Program-made: the position numbers and the translations under genes
Notes under the pieces: model-generated
Databases searched by the model: none
The model's input: only the letters and a program-made list of their open reading frames with translations
Told to the model about the DNA's origin: nothing
NCBI GenBank assembly: GCA_045655705.1
Contig: JAZOPU010000018.1
Location: forward strand, 1 to 30,669
DNA length: 30,669 bases
Direction: 5' to 3'
From: Scatosoma sp045655705
GTDB taxonomy: Bacteria; Bacillota; Clostridia; Christensenellales; Borkfalkiaceae
In this document: in pieces, positions 12,731 through 20,265 of the stretch
Layout: every line of letters starts with the position of its first letter
Position numbering within the stretch: the first letter of the stretch is position 1

Positions 12731-13417
12731 ATGCCAAAAGTTTTTATTGGAGTAGGACACGGCGGCACGGACGCGGGAGCGGTTGCAAATGGCTTTAAAG
12801 AAAAAGACCTTAATTTAGAAATTGCCCTTGCTTGTCGTGATGTTTTGGCACGTCACGGGGTAACGGTAGGAATGAGCCGCACAAAGGACGAAAACGACCC
12901 ATTGACCGAAGAAATAAAAGAATGTAACGCATTTGCGCCCGACCTTGCCGTTGATATTCACAACAACGCGGGCGGCGGCGACGGTGCGGAAGCCTTTTAC
13001 CATTATAACGGGGGAACAGGCAAAACGCTTGCGCTTAACGTCTTACGTGAAATTGTGAACATAGGACAGAACAGCAGAGGAGCAAAAACAAAAACAAATG
13101 CAAGCGGCAAAGATTATTACGGCTTTATTCGGGAAGTAAAAGCACCCGCAATTATTGTTGAATGTGCTTTTATTGACAATAAAACCGACCTTGCAATAAT
13201 TGACACGGACACAGAACAAAAGAAAATGGGCGTTGCAATTGCAAAAGGCATTTTAAAAACACTTAATATTGCGTATGTTGAGGAAAAGACGACAACGCCC
13301 GAAAGCGGCAAATTATACCGCGTACAAGTCGGCGCGTATTTGGTCAAACAAAACGCCGTAAATATGCAAGCAAAATTAAAGGCGGCGGGATATGGCGCAA
13401 TAATTGTAGAGGAGTAA
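12731..13417 (+). CDS. Endolysin: N-acetylmuramoyl-L-alanine amidase with SPOR-like domain
   Basis: A 228-residue cell-wall hydrolase for host lysis. Residues 1-175 form an Amidase_3 catalytic domain with zinc ligands and catalytic residues H10 (GVGHGG), E24, H77 (DIHNNA) and E144 (IIVECAF). Residues 190-228 form a SPOR-type repeat (YRVQVGAYLVKQNAVNMQAKLKAAGY) that binds peptidoglycan. It starts at ATG 12731 after AAGGGGG. A holin-like gene follows at once, completing a lysis cassette. Confidence 0.95.
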   Translation: MPKVFIGVGHGGTDAGAVANGFKEKDLNLEIALACRDVLARHGVTVGMSRTKDENDPLTEEIKECNAFAPDLAVDIHNNAGGGDGAEAFYHYNGGTGKTLALNVLREIVNIGQNSRGAKTKTNASGKDYYGFIREVKAPAIIVECAFIDNKTDLAIIDTDTEQKKMGVAIAKGILKTLNIAYVEEKTTTPESGKLYRVQVGAYLVKQNAVNMQAKLKAAGYGAIIVEE

Positions 13418-13424
13418 ATACGAT

Positions 13425-13595
13425 ATGAAAGAAAGATTAAATAAACTATTAACAATTAAATCAATAGTCACGATTTTATTGACTTTGGTATTTTGTTATT
13501 TAAGCGTTAGCGGCTTAATAAATGCCGAATTGTTTATGAGTGTATTTGTCGTTGTGATCGGCTTTTATTTTGGAACACAGGCGACGAAAGAATGA
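13425..13595 (+). CDS. Holin-like membrane protein (56 aa)
   Basis: A 56-residue protein with two predicted membrane segments (residues 12-29 and 34-51) separated by GLINAE, ending GFYFGTQATKE. That pattern is frequent in small phage holins. ATG 13425 lies behind GGAG. The position right after the amidase supports a holin role, timing membrane permeabilisation. Confidence 0.75.
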   Translation: MKERLNKLLTIKSIVTILLTLVFCYLSVSGLINAELFMSVFVVVIGFYFGTQATKE

Positions 13596-14302
13596 TGTTT
13601 GAAAGTTTAGCGGCGTTTTATGGTTCGGACTTGTGGAAAGCCTTTCGCGCTGATTTGATAGAAAAGCGGCGGAACAGCGAAGACGGAATTGTTTATTGTG
13701 AATACAGCGGCGACCCGATTATAAAAGAATACGAAATTGTTGCACATCATAAAATACCGTTGACAATGCAAAATGTTAATGATTTTTCGGTATCACTTAA
13801 CCCCGAAAATATTATGATAGTTTCGCATAAGTCGCATAATGAAATACATAAACGTTTCGGCAATTGCACAGAAAGAAAAGTATATTACGTTTACGGCGCG
13901 CCGTGTAGCGGCAAAACGTCTTTTGTAAATAGTATAAAAGGCAATAGCGATATTGTATGCGACGTTGATAATATTTGGCAATGTATCACAGGCGGCGCGA
14001 GATACGAAAAGCCCAACGCCTTAAAATACAATATGTTTGAAATACGAAATTGTATTTTAGATATGATTAAAAAGCGTTTTCCGCGCGTTGGCGGTTGGGA
14101 ACGTGCTTTTGTTATTGAAGGCGGCGCGGCAAAACGTCCGCGCGAAGAACGTATAAAAGAGTTGGGCGCGGAAGCTATATTTATAGACACCGACAAAGAA
14201 ACGTGTTTACAACGGCTTGCAAACGACGAAAGCAGAACACAGGCGCAAAAAATCGAATGGGCGAAATATATTGAAAAATGGTTTAACGAATATCAAGCGT
14301 AA
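13592..14302 (+). CDS. HNH-like endonuclease fused to P-loop NTPase
   Basis: A 236-residue two-domain protein. Residues 30-90 form an HNH-type nuclease module (EIVAHHKIPL with H52/H53, then LNPENIMIVSHKSHNEIH with N70/N73, H79, H82 and H86). Residues 95-230 form a P-loop kinase-like domain: Walker A GAPCSGKTS (102-110), then a CDVDNIW acidic strand, then RVGGWERAFVIEGG, ending with an arginine-rich lid. HNH proteins beside terminase genes help cut cos ends in many HK97-like phages, so a packaging role is plausible. The nucleotide-binding half is unusual for that role and hints at regulation or a kinase activity. It overlaps the holin by 4 bp. Confidence 0.8.
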   Translation: MMFESLAAFYGSDLWKAFRADLIEKRRNSEDGIVYCEYSGDPIIKEYEIVAHHKIPLTMQNVNDFSVSLNPENIMIVSHKSHNEIHKRFGNCTERKVYYVYGAPCSGKTSFVNSIKGNSDIVCDVDNIWQCITGGARYEKPNALKYNMFEIRNCILDMIKKRFPRVGGWERAFVIEGGAAKRPREERIKELGAEAIFIDTDKETCLQRLANDESRTQAQKIEWAKYIEKWFNEYQA

Positions 14303-14320
14303 TAAAAAGGGGGCGAAAAT

Positions 14321-14497
14321 ATGGAAATGTGGCTAAACAAAAAAGTCAAGTATACCGTAAACGGATACGTCGGCAAAGTTACGGCATATTCGGTATATGA
14401 CGACGGGCGCACCTTGCTTTTGGTCGAGGGCATTGACACAACAGGCAGACCAATTGAATGGTGGATAAATATAAATTATGCCGAAATTGTTGAATAA
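14321..14497 (+). CDS. Small hypothetical protein (58 aa)
   Basis: ATG 14321 to TAA 14497, with an AAAAAGGGGG site upstream. The peptide is predicted all-beta (KKVKYTVNGYVGKVTAYSV, RTLLLVEGID, EWWINI), resembling a small SH3- or barrel-like fold. No family is identified. Confidence 0.6.
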   Translation: MEMWLNKKVKYTVNGYVGKVTAYSVYDDGRTLLLVEGIDTTGRPIEWWININYAEIVE

Positions 14498-14507
14498 TGT
14501 TTAATGA

Positions 14508-14539
14508 ATATCAAAAGTAATGCCGTTACTTTTTGATAT
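14508..14539 (+). terminator. AT-rich long hairpin, possible terminator
   Basis: ATATCAAAAGTAA (14508-14520) pairs with TTACTTTTTGATAT (14526-14539) over 13 bp with one bulged T and a 5-nt loop. It lies between the preceding gene and the tRNA. There is no long T-run, so termination is uncertain; it could protect or help process the tRNA transcript. Confidence 0.4.
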
Positions 14540-14601
14540 AAAGTAATACAACTCTTTTCCTTTTTTCCGATAGCACGGCGGAAATAATACCGTGCAAATA
14601 T

Positions 14602-14676
14602 AACGGTATCGTCTAATTGGTAGGACGGTAGACTTTGGATCTACTAATAAAGGTTCGACCCCTTTTACCGTTGCCA
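14602..14676 (+). tRNA. tRNA-Gln (anticodon TTG)
   Basis: A full cloverleaf is visible. The acceptor is AACGGTA (14602-14608) with TACCGTT (14666-14672). The D arm is GTCT/GGAC. The anticodon arm is GTAGA/TCTAC with loop CTTTGGA, giving anticodon TTG (14635-14637). The T arm is AAAGG/CCTTT with loop TTCGACC. The discriminator is G73 and CCA is encoded. It reads CAA (and CAG by wobble). CAA is visibly common in this phage's genes, so it may supplement the host pool during late expression. Confidence 0.95.
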
Positions 14677-14725
14677 TTTTCCGACAAGCGGAGTTAATAA
14701 AACACAACAAAGGCGGGTAACAAAT

Positions 14726-15007
14726 ATGACTATATCAACGGCGGCAATACTTATAACGGACATTGGAATAATATTCGGCGCGGCTTCGGCGGCGTTTATA
14801 TGGGGCAGACGTATTATTGAGGGCGTGCGTTGTCAACTTCGCGCGGATATACTGCAAACATATTACAAATGTAAAGATACAAAAAAAATACGACAATACG
14901 AAGCGGAACACTTTGACAAGTGTTATCACGCTTACAAGGCGTTAAAGGGTAATTCGTTTATTGATGAAATTTACAAGAAGGCGCACGGGTGGGAAGTCAT
15001 TACATAA
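14726..15007 (+). CDS. Membrane-anchored hypothetical protein
   Basis: A 93-residue protein with an N-terminal membrane segment (residues 4-26, AAILITDIGIIFGAASAAFIW). A cytoplasmic helical, charged domain with several cysteines follows, including KCHYAY-like and KAHGW regions. It resembles small phage proteins near lysis or terminase genes. A second holin or spanin-like role is possible but unsupported. AAAGGCGGG precedes ATG 14726. Confidence 0.6.
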   Translation: MTISTAAILITDIGIIFGAASAAFIWGRRIIEGVRCQLRADILQTYYKCKDTKKIRQYEAEHFDKCYHAYKALKGNSFIDEIYKKAHGWEVIT

Positions 15008-15169
15008 CCCCCCGTCAAAAGAAAAAATAAAAATTTTTAAAATACTGTGTCCGCCCCCTCTTTTGCGCGCGGGTCAAAATTTTCAAAATCCTAAATTTTT
15101 TAGGGAAACTTTGAAAAGGTTTTAGCATTTTGAAAACTACAAAAACTATTTGCGGGAAGGTGAAGCAAT
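15008..15169. other. Non-coding region upstream of terminase genes: cos-like candidate
   Basis: Contains a GC-rich patch (CCGCCCCCTCTTTTGCGCGC at 15051-15070) in otherwise AT-rich DNA. A perfect hairpin CCTAAA/TTTAGG and repeated TTTTCAAAAT/ATTTTGAAAA elements (15075-15140) follow. Cohesive-end phages of this type place cos just upstream of the small terminase gene, with an HNH gene nearby, as here. Neither the cut site nor an overhang can be read from sequence alone. Confidence 0.4.
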
Positions 15170-15448
15170 ATGACAAGACTTGAAGAATTAAAAACATTTA
15201 TAGAAGAATTGCCCGCCGATATAAAAGCAATATTAACGCCCGTGTTAAGTGATATTGTTTACGAAGAAGAATTATTAAAAAAATTCCGCAACAATCCGAA
15301 AACAAAAACCAATGCGGCAATGAATAAAGCATACAGACAGACGAAACAAATTTATCACGCTGATTTAAAATTATTATTGTGGCAGTTGCGACAAAATGAA
15401 GCGTCGGCGGCGGAAGAATTGATAAAAAAATTGAGTGAGTTTGAATGA
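15170..15448 (+). CDS. Candidate terminase small subunit (P27-type position)
   Basis: A 92-residue helical, charged protein (RLEELKTFIEELPADIKAIL, then a basic middle KTKTNAAMNKAYRQTKQIY) directly upstream of and overlapping terL by 4 bp. Position and size fit a small terminase subunit or accessory, but no clear HTH is visible. The gene at 10506 matches small terminases better by sequence. A ribosome site GGGAAGGTG precedes ATG 15170. Confidence 0.6.
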   Translation: MTRLEELKTFIEELPADIKAILTPVLSDIVYEEELLKKFRNNPKTKTNAAMNKAYRQTKQIYHADLKLLLWQLRQNEASAAEELIKKLSEFE

Positions 15449-17103
15449 CATATCTTGAAGAATACGATTATTTGATACGCGGGCGGCACGTGATCGCGGG
15501 GTATTGGATAAAAAAAGAGGTTGAAAACCTTATACAAGATTTACAAGACGGGCGTTATTATTACGACACGACCGACGCACATAAACGCATTAAATTTATG
15601 CAAAGTATGTGCTTGCAAAGTAAACACCCGTTTTTCGGGAAACCGTTGGAGTTAATGCCGTATCAACTTGCATTTTGGGAAGCCGTTTACGCCTTTAAAA
15701 TGAGCGATACACAATTACGGCGTTTCATTGAAGCGTTACTTGAAATAGCAAGGAAAAACGGCAAAAGTACAATGTTAGCGGGCGACGGTAACACCGACTT
15801 ATTTATTGGCGTTGGTGGGTCGGAAATTTGTTGCGCGTCGAATGACGACCGACAAGCAAAATATATATGGCGTGAAATTGCGGGTATGCGGTCGCGGCTT
15901 GACCCACACAAAGCAATTACAAGTCAAAATCTAATTGAATTACGAAACGAATATAAAAACATAATCGTTTCGCGTATGTCAAGCAAGACGCAAAACAAGG
16001 ACGGCGGCAACTACACAAAAACATATCTTGACGAAGCGCACGACATAGACGAAGAAAACGGCAATAGTGAAATTGCCGAAGCGTGTTGGCGTGGAATGTC
16101 AACGAAAGACGACCCGTTATTTATTACTTGCACAACACAAGGGTTTAGCCGTGACGGTTGTTATTTAGATAAAAAAATAGCACACGCAAAAGCGGTTATA
16201 GAAGGCGAAAAAGACGACATACATTTTTTGCCGTTCCTTTTTGAACAGGACAGCGAACAAGAAATTTGGCAAGACGAAAGCAGTTGGGAAAAATCAAACC
16301 CGTCATTACGCTATGGCGTTAAAAAAATTGCAAAGTTGCGCCGTGACGTTGAACTTGCGCGGACAGATAAAGAAGCACGTTTACACTTGCTTTGCAAAGA
16401 TTTTAATATTAAGCAGAACAGCGCGCAAGCGTGGTTACGATCCGAAGACTTTACATATATACAGGATAAAAAGAGCCTTGAAGAATTTAAAAATTGTTTT
16501 TGTTTGGGGGCGTTGGATTGTTCGCAGACAACCGACTTAACAAATTTAAAGTTGTTGTTTATGCGACCGAATGACCCGACGAAATATGTATTTAGTCATT
16601 ATTGGATACCCGAAAGCAAATTGACCGACAGCGCGGACAAAGCCGCGGGCGCAAGATATGAAGAATGGGCGCAGAATGGTTATATAACAATTTGCAAAGG
16701 TAGCATTATTGATTTAACGCAAGTAACAAATTATATTGCCGAATTAAAGAAACAATTCAATATACGCGTTTTAAAATGCGGGTACGACAAAGCGTATGCG
16801 CGAGAGTTTGAAAAAAGCATTGACGAATTAAGTGAGGATATACGCGAGCCAATAAATCAAAAAGTAATGTCAACACCTATGAAATGGATTGAACGCGATT
16901 TTGAAAATCATATTATAAATTACGGCAACAACCCCGTTGACGCTTGGTGTTTGGGAAATGCTTGTTGTTATATTGACGGACACGAAAATTACAGTTGCAA
17001 AAAATCGCAAGCAAGCAAACGAATTGACGGCGCGGTCGTGTTTATAATTCTTTATGCGACCTTGCAAAAATTCAATTCGGAATTTCAAAGCGTTATTAAA
17101 TAA
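15445..17103 (+). CDS. terL: Terminase large subunit
   Basis: A 552-residue DNA-packaging motor of the HK97/P27-like group. The ATPase half has Walker A ARKNGKST (residues 102-109), Walker B TYLDEAHD (D196/E197) and a coupling TCTTQG motif (residue 229). The C-terminal RNase-H-like nuclease half has ALDCS (D358) and the late acidic strand RIDGAVV. It translocates DNA into the prohead through the portal and cuts concatemers. The length is normal for the family. The usual neighbour downstream would be the portal, but two fibre-type genes intervene. Confidence 0.95.
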   Translation: MTYLEEYDYLIRGRHVIAGYWIKKEVENLIQDLQDGRYYYDTTDAHKRIKFMQSMCLQSKHPFFGKPLELMPYQLAFWEAVYAFKMSDTQLRRFIEALLEIARKNGKSTMLAGDGNTDLFIGVGGSEICCASNDDRQAKYIWREIAGMRSRLDPHKAITSQNLIELRNEYKNIIVSRMSSKTQNKDGGNYTKTYLDEAHDIDEENGNSEIAEACWRGMSTKDDPLFITCTTQGFSRDGCYLDKKIAHAKAVIEGEKDDIHFLPFLFEQDSEQEIWQDESSWEKSNPSLRYGVKKIAKLRRDVELARTDKEARLHLLCKDFNIKQNSAQAWLRSEDFTYIQDKKSLEEFKNCFCLGALDCSQTTDLTNLKLLFMRPNDPTKYVFSHYWIPESKLTDSADKAAGARYEEWAQNGYITICKGSIIDLTQVTNYIAELKKQFNIRVLKCGYDKAYAREFEKSIDELSEDIREPINQKVMSTPMKWIERDFENHIINYGNNPVDAWCLGNACCYIDGHENYSCKKSQASKRIDGAVVFIILYATLQKFNSEFQSVIK

Positions 17104-17127
17104 ATAGAATAATAGGAAGGTGAAAAA

Positions 17128-18135
17128 ATGGGGGCAGTTAGTGAAGTTTCAAAAGTCAAACAACGTTTCGCGGCAACATTTGAAGCGAACATAAACCGCG
17201 CGCAAAATAAAAGGCTTGCGGATCGGTTAGCAGATAAAGAATTGACAAGCGCAGAGGTCGGCACACTTGAAACAAATGTTAATACAACAATTGAAGCACT
17301 TGACAACATTAAATTGATTGCAGAAATTGAGGACGGAACAGCGGCGGCGGAATATGGGGAACGGGTATGCAGATACGGCGCGCAACAATGGCAATTCGGA
17401 TATAACGAAGGCGACGAAAACGGTTGGTATGACGGTTACGACGTGGGGCGTTCGGACGGCTATCTTGACGGCTATAAAGACGGCGAGATTGACGGCAAGG
17501 ACATAGGCAAACAAGAAACGAGTGTGGCTTGGTGGAATATGATTGTTCGTAATACATACCATACATTTAGGAATATGGACTTTAGTTTGGTTGGCGGGTT
17601 CAATCCACCTTTCCAATTTAAACCAAGTGGCGACGTGTCATATATGTTTCACGGTGCAAAAAATATAGGTGTTATAACAGCGGATGAAATTGACTTTAGT
17701 GAGGCAACAAATATGTATGCCGCATTTGACTGGAGCTCGGGCATTTCTGAGATAGAGTTAATGGACTTGCGAAAAGTAACCAACTTTACCTATATGTTGT
17801 GTAATAATTATTCAATAACAAAAATAGGCAAGTTGATATTAAAAGAAGATGGAACACAAAATGTGACGGCTTCAACATTTCAAGCGCATTGGTTAAAAGA
17901 AATAAGGATTGAAGGCAAGTTTGGCAGTAATGTATTTTTTGAATGGTGTACAGGTCTTACTTATGAAAGCCTTATGAGCATAATCAATGCTTTGTATGAT
18001 TTTTCGGCAACAAGCGAAACGCGAACATTGAAATTAAGCTCAGCGTCTATTACACAACTATATAACGAGGATAAAGCATTGATTTATAATAAAGGTTGGT
18101 CGCTAGTTGATAAAGACGGCAATACAATAACATAA
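17128..18135 (+). CDS. Leucine-rich (BspA-like) fibre with (GX3)9 repeat
   Basis: A 335-residue protein, probably a receptor-binding or decoration fibre. Residues 1-70 are helical (SEVSKVKQRFAATFEANINR). Residues 91-127 show nine consecutive tetrapeptides starting with glycine (GYNE, GDEN, GWYD, GYDV, GRSD, GYLD, GYKD, GEID, GKDI) closed by another G, a deca-GX3 pattern. Residues 150-300 have BspA-type leucine-rich repeats (MFHGAKNIG, MYAAFDWSSGI, ELMDLRKVTNFTYML). The tail ends LTYESLMSIINAL and IYNKGWSLVD, typical of gut BspA-like proteins. It is inserted between terL and portal with its own small partner. Codon choice in the second half differs slightly from its neighbours, consistent with acquisition as a moron. 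Confidence 0.65.
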   Translation: MGAVSEVSKVKQRFAATFEANINRAQNKRLADRLADKELTSAEVGTLETNVNTTIEALDNIKLIAEIEDGTAAAEYGERVCRYGAQQWQFGYNEGDENGWYDGYDVGRSDGYLDGYKDGEIDGKDIGKQETSVAWWNMIVRNTYHTFRNMDFSLVGGFNPPFQFKPSGDVSYMFHGAKNIGVITADEIDFSEATNMYAAFDWSSGISEIELMDLRKVTNFTYMLCNNYSITKIGKLILKEDGTQNVTASTFQAHWLKEIRIEGKFGSNVFFEWCTGLTYESLMSIINALYDFSATSETRTLKLSSASITQLYNEDKALIYNKGWSLVDKDGNTIT

Positions 18136-18148
18136 GGAGCGTATAGAA

Positions 18149-18340
18149 ATGGAAAAGACAACAATTAAAATTATTAAATTGACAGCGTCCGAAGGACACA
18201 TATTAACAAACGGCGAAGCATACGGAAAAGATATATATCTTGGTTGTAATGACAAGCCCGAAAATTGGCACGAAATAACCGACGAAGAATATGCCGAAAT
18301 TTTGAAAAAACAGGAAGAAGCGGCGCACGCCGATTTGTAA
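18149..18340 (+). CDS. Fibre-partner protein (63 aa)
   Basis: A 63-residue protein (IKLTASEGHILTNGEAYGKD, then IYLGCNDKPENWHEITDEEY). This is a small family repeatedly found after BspA-like fibre genes in gut clostridial phages, perhaps a fibre assembly partner. AAGGAGCG precedes ATG 18149. The pairing with 17128 suggests that the two moved together. Confidence 0.65.
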   Translation: MEKTTIKIIKLTASEGHILTNGEAYGKDIYLGCNDKPENWHEITDEEYAEILKKQEEAAHADL

Positions 18341-18380
18341 ATTGATTTAAAGTGTAAAGAAATGAAAGAAGGCGATTACA

Positions 18381-19604
18381 ACGGGAATTTTAGATTTTTG
18401 GCGAAAAAAAGAAAAGAAACCGAACTTAATTTATGCGCCGACAAGCGGGGGCGGCTTGCCGTTTTATACTTCATTCGGTGAAAACGTGTACGCGTCCGAT
18501 ATTATCGTTCAATCGATCCGTTGCAAAGCAAACGAGTTTAAAAAACTTGACCCGCGACACATAAGAACGACAAACGGCGCGCAAATGGTTGTTACTGATA
18601 GCAGTATAGCGCGAGTTTTAAAACGTCCTAACGCATATATGACGACGGCGGACTTTTTAGAAAAAATAACAATACTTCTTGAACTGACGAAGAATGTTTT
18701 TATTTATCCGACTTGGTACAAGACCAACGGCGGCGAAAGATATTATACGGGTCTTTATCCCTTGAAGCCGTGCGAAGTTTCATATATGACCAATGCCGCG
18801 GGCGAATTGTTTTTAAAAATGCGATTTGCAAACGGGTACGAAACAACGTTACCCGCTGATAGCGTTATTCATTGGCGCAAAGATTACGGCGTTAATGATT
18901 ATTTCGGCGGCGGTATGTTTGGCGGCAATGACAATGCGGGTCTTCTTACAATGTTAGAACGTTACGACCAATTGACACAAAGCATTGCGAAAGCCCTTGA
19001 AGTTTCTTGTCAAATAAATGCTATTGTAAATTATAATTCATATAACGACGACGCGGATATGAAGAAAAAACGCGACGAATTTGAAGCAGATTTACAGGCA
19101 AACAAAAGCGGTATTTTATTTACTGATTTAAAAATGGAAGTCGAAAAAGTACCGCGCGACGTTAAACTTGTTGACGCGGAAACGGTGAAATTTTTTCACG
19201 ATACAATTTTACGTGCAAGCGGCACAAGCCTTGCAATACTTAACGGCGATTATACAAAATCACAAAAAGAAGCATATTACGAACACGCGCTTGAAGCAGA
19301 TATAAAAGGGTTGGGGCAAGCAATGAGCCGTTGTATATTTTCCGACCGTGAAACGTCTTTCGGTAATGAAATTGTTTTATATCCGAATGAAATTCAATTT
19401 ATGAGTATGGAAAACAAAATATCATTTGCACAAATAGCAATGCCCGCGGGCGCGTTAATGAAAGACGAATTTCGCGCGTTATTTGGTTATGCACCGTTAC
19501 CCGACGGGCAAGGGCAAGTTATCGCACAAGGCTATAACAATTTACTTGATAAAAACAATAATAATAAATTAGGTGGTGAAAGCAATGAACAAAACGAAGA
19601 ATGA
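18381..19604 (+). CDS. Portal protein (HK97 family), non-canonical ACG start
   Basis: Forms the dodecameric ring at the capsid vertex through which DNA enters. The frame is open from 18366. The expected N-terminus M-G-I-L-D-F-W would begin at 18381-18383, which reads ACG instead of ATG, 8 nt after the AAAGAAGG ribosome site (18365-18372). From there the product is 407 residues, a normal HK97-portal length. The first conventional start in frame is TTG 18456, which would drop 25 residues. Family features are RTTNGAQMVVTDSSIARVLK, ITILLELTKNVFIYP, DSVIHWRKDY, EKVPRDVKLV and ILNGDYTKSQKEAYYEHAL. The ATG at 18362 is in another frame and ends after 39 codons. Its end overlaps the protease gene. Confidence 0.85.
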   Translation, partial: TGILDFWRKKEKKPNLIYAPTSGGGLPFYTSFGENVYASDIIVQSIRCKANEFKKLDPRHIRTTNGAQMVVTDSSIARVLKRPNAYMTTADFLEKITILLELTKNVFIYPTWYKTNGGERYYTGLYPLKPCEVSYMTNAAGELFLKMRFANGYETTLPADSVIHWRKDYGVNDYFGGGMFGGNDNAGLLTMLERYDQLTQSIAKALEVSCQINAIVNYNSYNDDADMKKKRDEFEADLQANKSGILFTDLKMEVEKVPRDVKLVDAETVKFFHDTILRASGTSLAILNGDYTKSQKEAYYEHALEADIKGLGQAMSRCIFSDRETSFGNEIVLYPNEIQFMSMENKISFAQIAMPAGALMKDEFRALFGYAPLPDGQGQVIAQGYNNLLDKNNNNKLGGESNEQNEE

Positions 19605-20265
19605 TTATTTTTTGCAACGTGGTTTTACGGCACAATTTCGCGCCGTGGGATCGGACGACGAAAACACGGGGCATATTGTAGAAGGTTTGGCGGCGGTATA
19701 TGAACAAGAAACCGTTATAACCGACGAAAACGGCGAAAAATTTGTTGAAGTTATCCGAACGGGTGCTTTTAACGAAACCGATTTTGACGACGTTCGATTT
19801 TTAGTTAATCACAATTTAAAGGGCATAGCGTTAGCAAGAAGCCGACGCAATAATAAAAGCGACAAGCCGAACACAATGCAATTATTCGCGGATGAAAACG
19901 GGCTTAATTTTAAAGCAGATTTAGACACCCAAAACAACGAAGAAGCGCGCGCCCTTTATTCCGCAATTGGTCGCGGCGATATGGACGGAATGAGTTTTAT
20001 ATTCTTTGTTTCGGAAGATAACGAACGTTGGAGCATACGCGACGGCGTAAAGTTTAGAGAAATTTTGAAAGTTGATATTGTTGTTGAAATTTCCGCTGTT
20101 AATTTCCCCGCATACGGGGGAACTAACATAAATAGTCGGTCATTGGATAGTGACCGCCGCGCGTTGGATAATGCGCGCCGTGCGTTGGATAACGCGCCAA
20201 AACATAAACCCGATTACAGGGCAAAAACATTTATTACTATGTATAAAGGAGCGAACAAAAAATGA
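19585..20265 (+). CDS. Prohead protease (HK97 family)
   Basis: A 226-residue herpesvirus-assemblin-type serine protease that trims the capsid delta domain during prohead maturation. Catalytic residues are H76 (LVNHNLKG) and S137 (DMDGMSFIFF). The F-x-A-D/F-K-A-D-L and INFPAYGGT-like segments (NFPAYGGTNI) are also present. ATG 19585 follows AGGTGGTGAAA; GTG 19573 is in frame but within the portal end and lacks spacing. The C-terminal tail contains an in-frame repeat of RRALDNA units. It overlaps portal and capsid genes. Confidence 0.92.
   Translation: MNKTKNDYFLQRGFTAQFRAVGSDDENTGHIVEGLAAVYEQETVITDENGEKFVEVIRTGAFNETDFDDVRFLVNHNLKGIALARSRRNNKSDKPNTMQLFADENGLNFKADLDTQNNEEARALYSAIGRGDMDGMSFIFFVSEDNERWSIRDGVKFREILKVDIVVEISAVNFPAYGGTNINSRSLDSDRRALDNARRALDNAPKHKPDYRAKTFITMYKGANKK

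Noticed and set aside
14602..14676. Possibility that the phage tRNA is a stop-codon suppressor linked to recoding
   Set aside because: The anticodon loop CTTTGGA places TTG at 34-36, an ordinary Gln anticodon, and genes here end normally with TAA, TAG and TGA.
18402..18412. Programmed -1 frameshift at the A-tract upstream of the portal
   Set aside because: The portal frame is +1 (or -2) relative to the ATG at 18362, so a standard -1 slip does not connect them.
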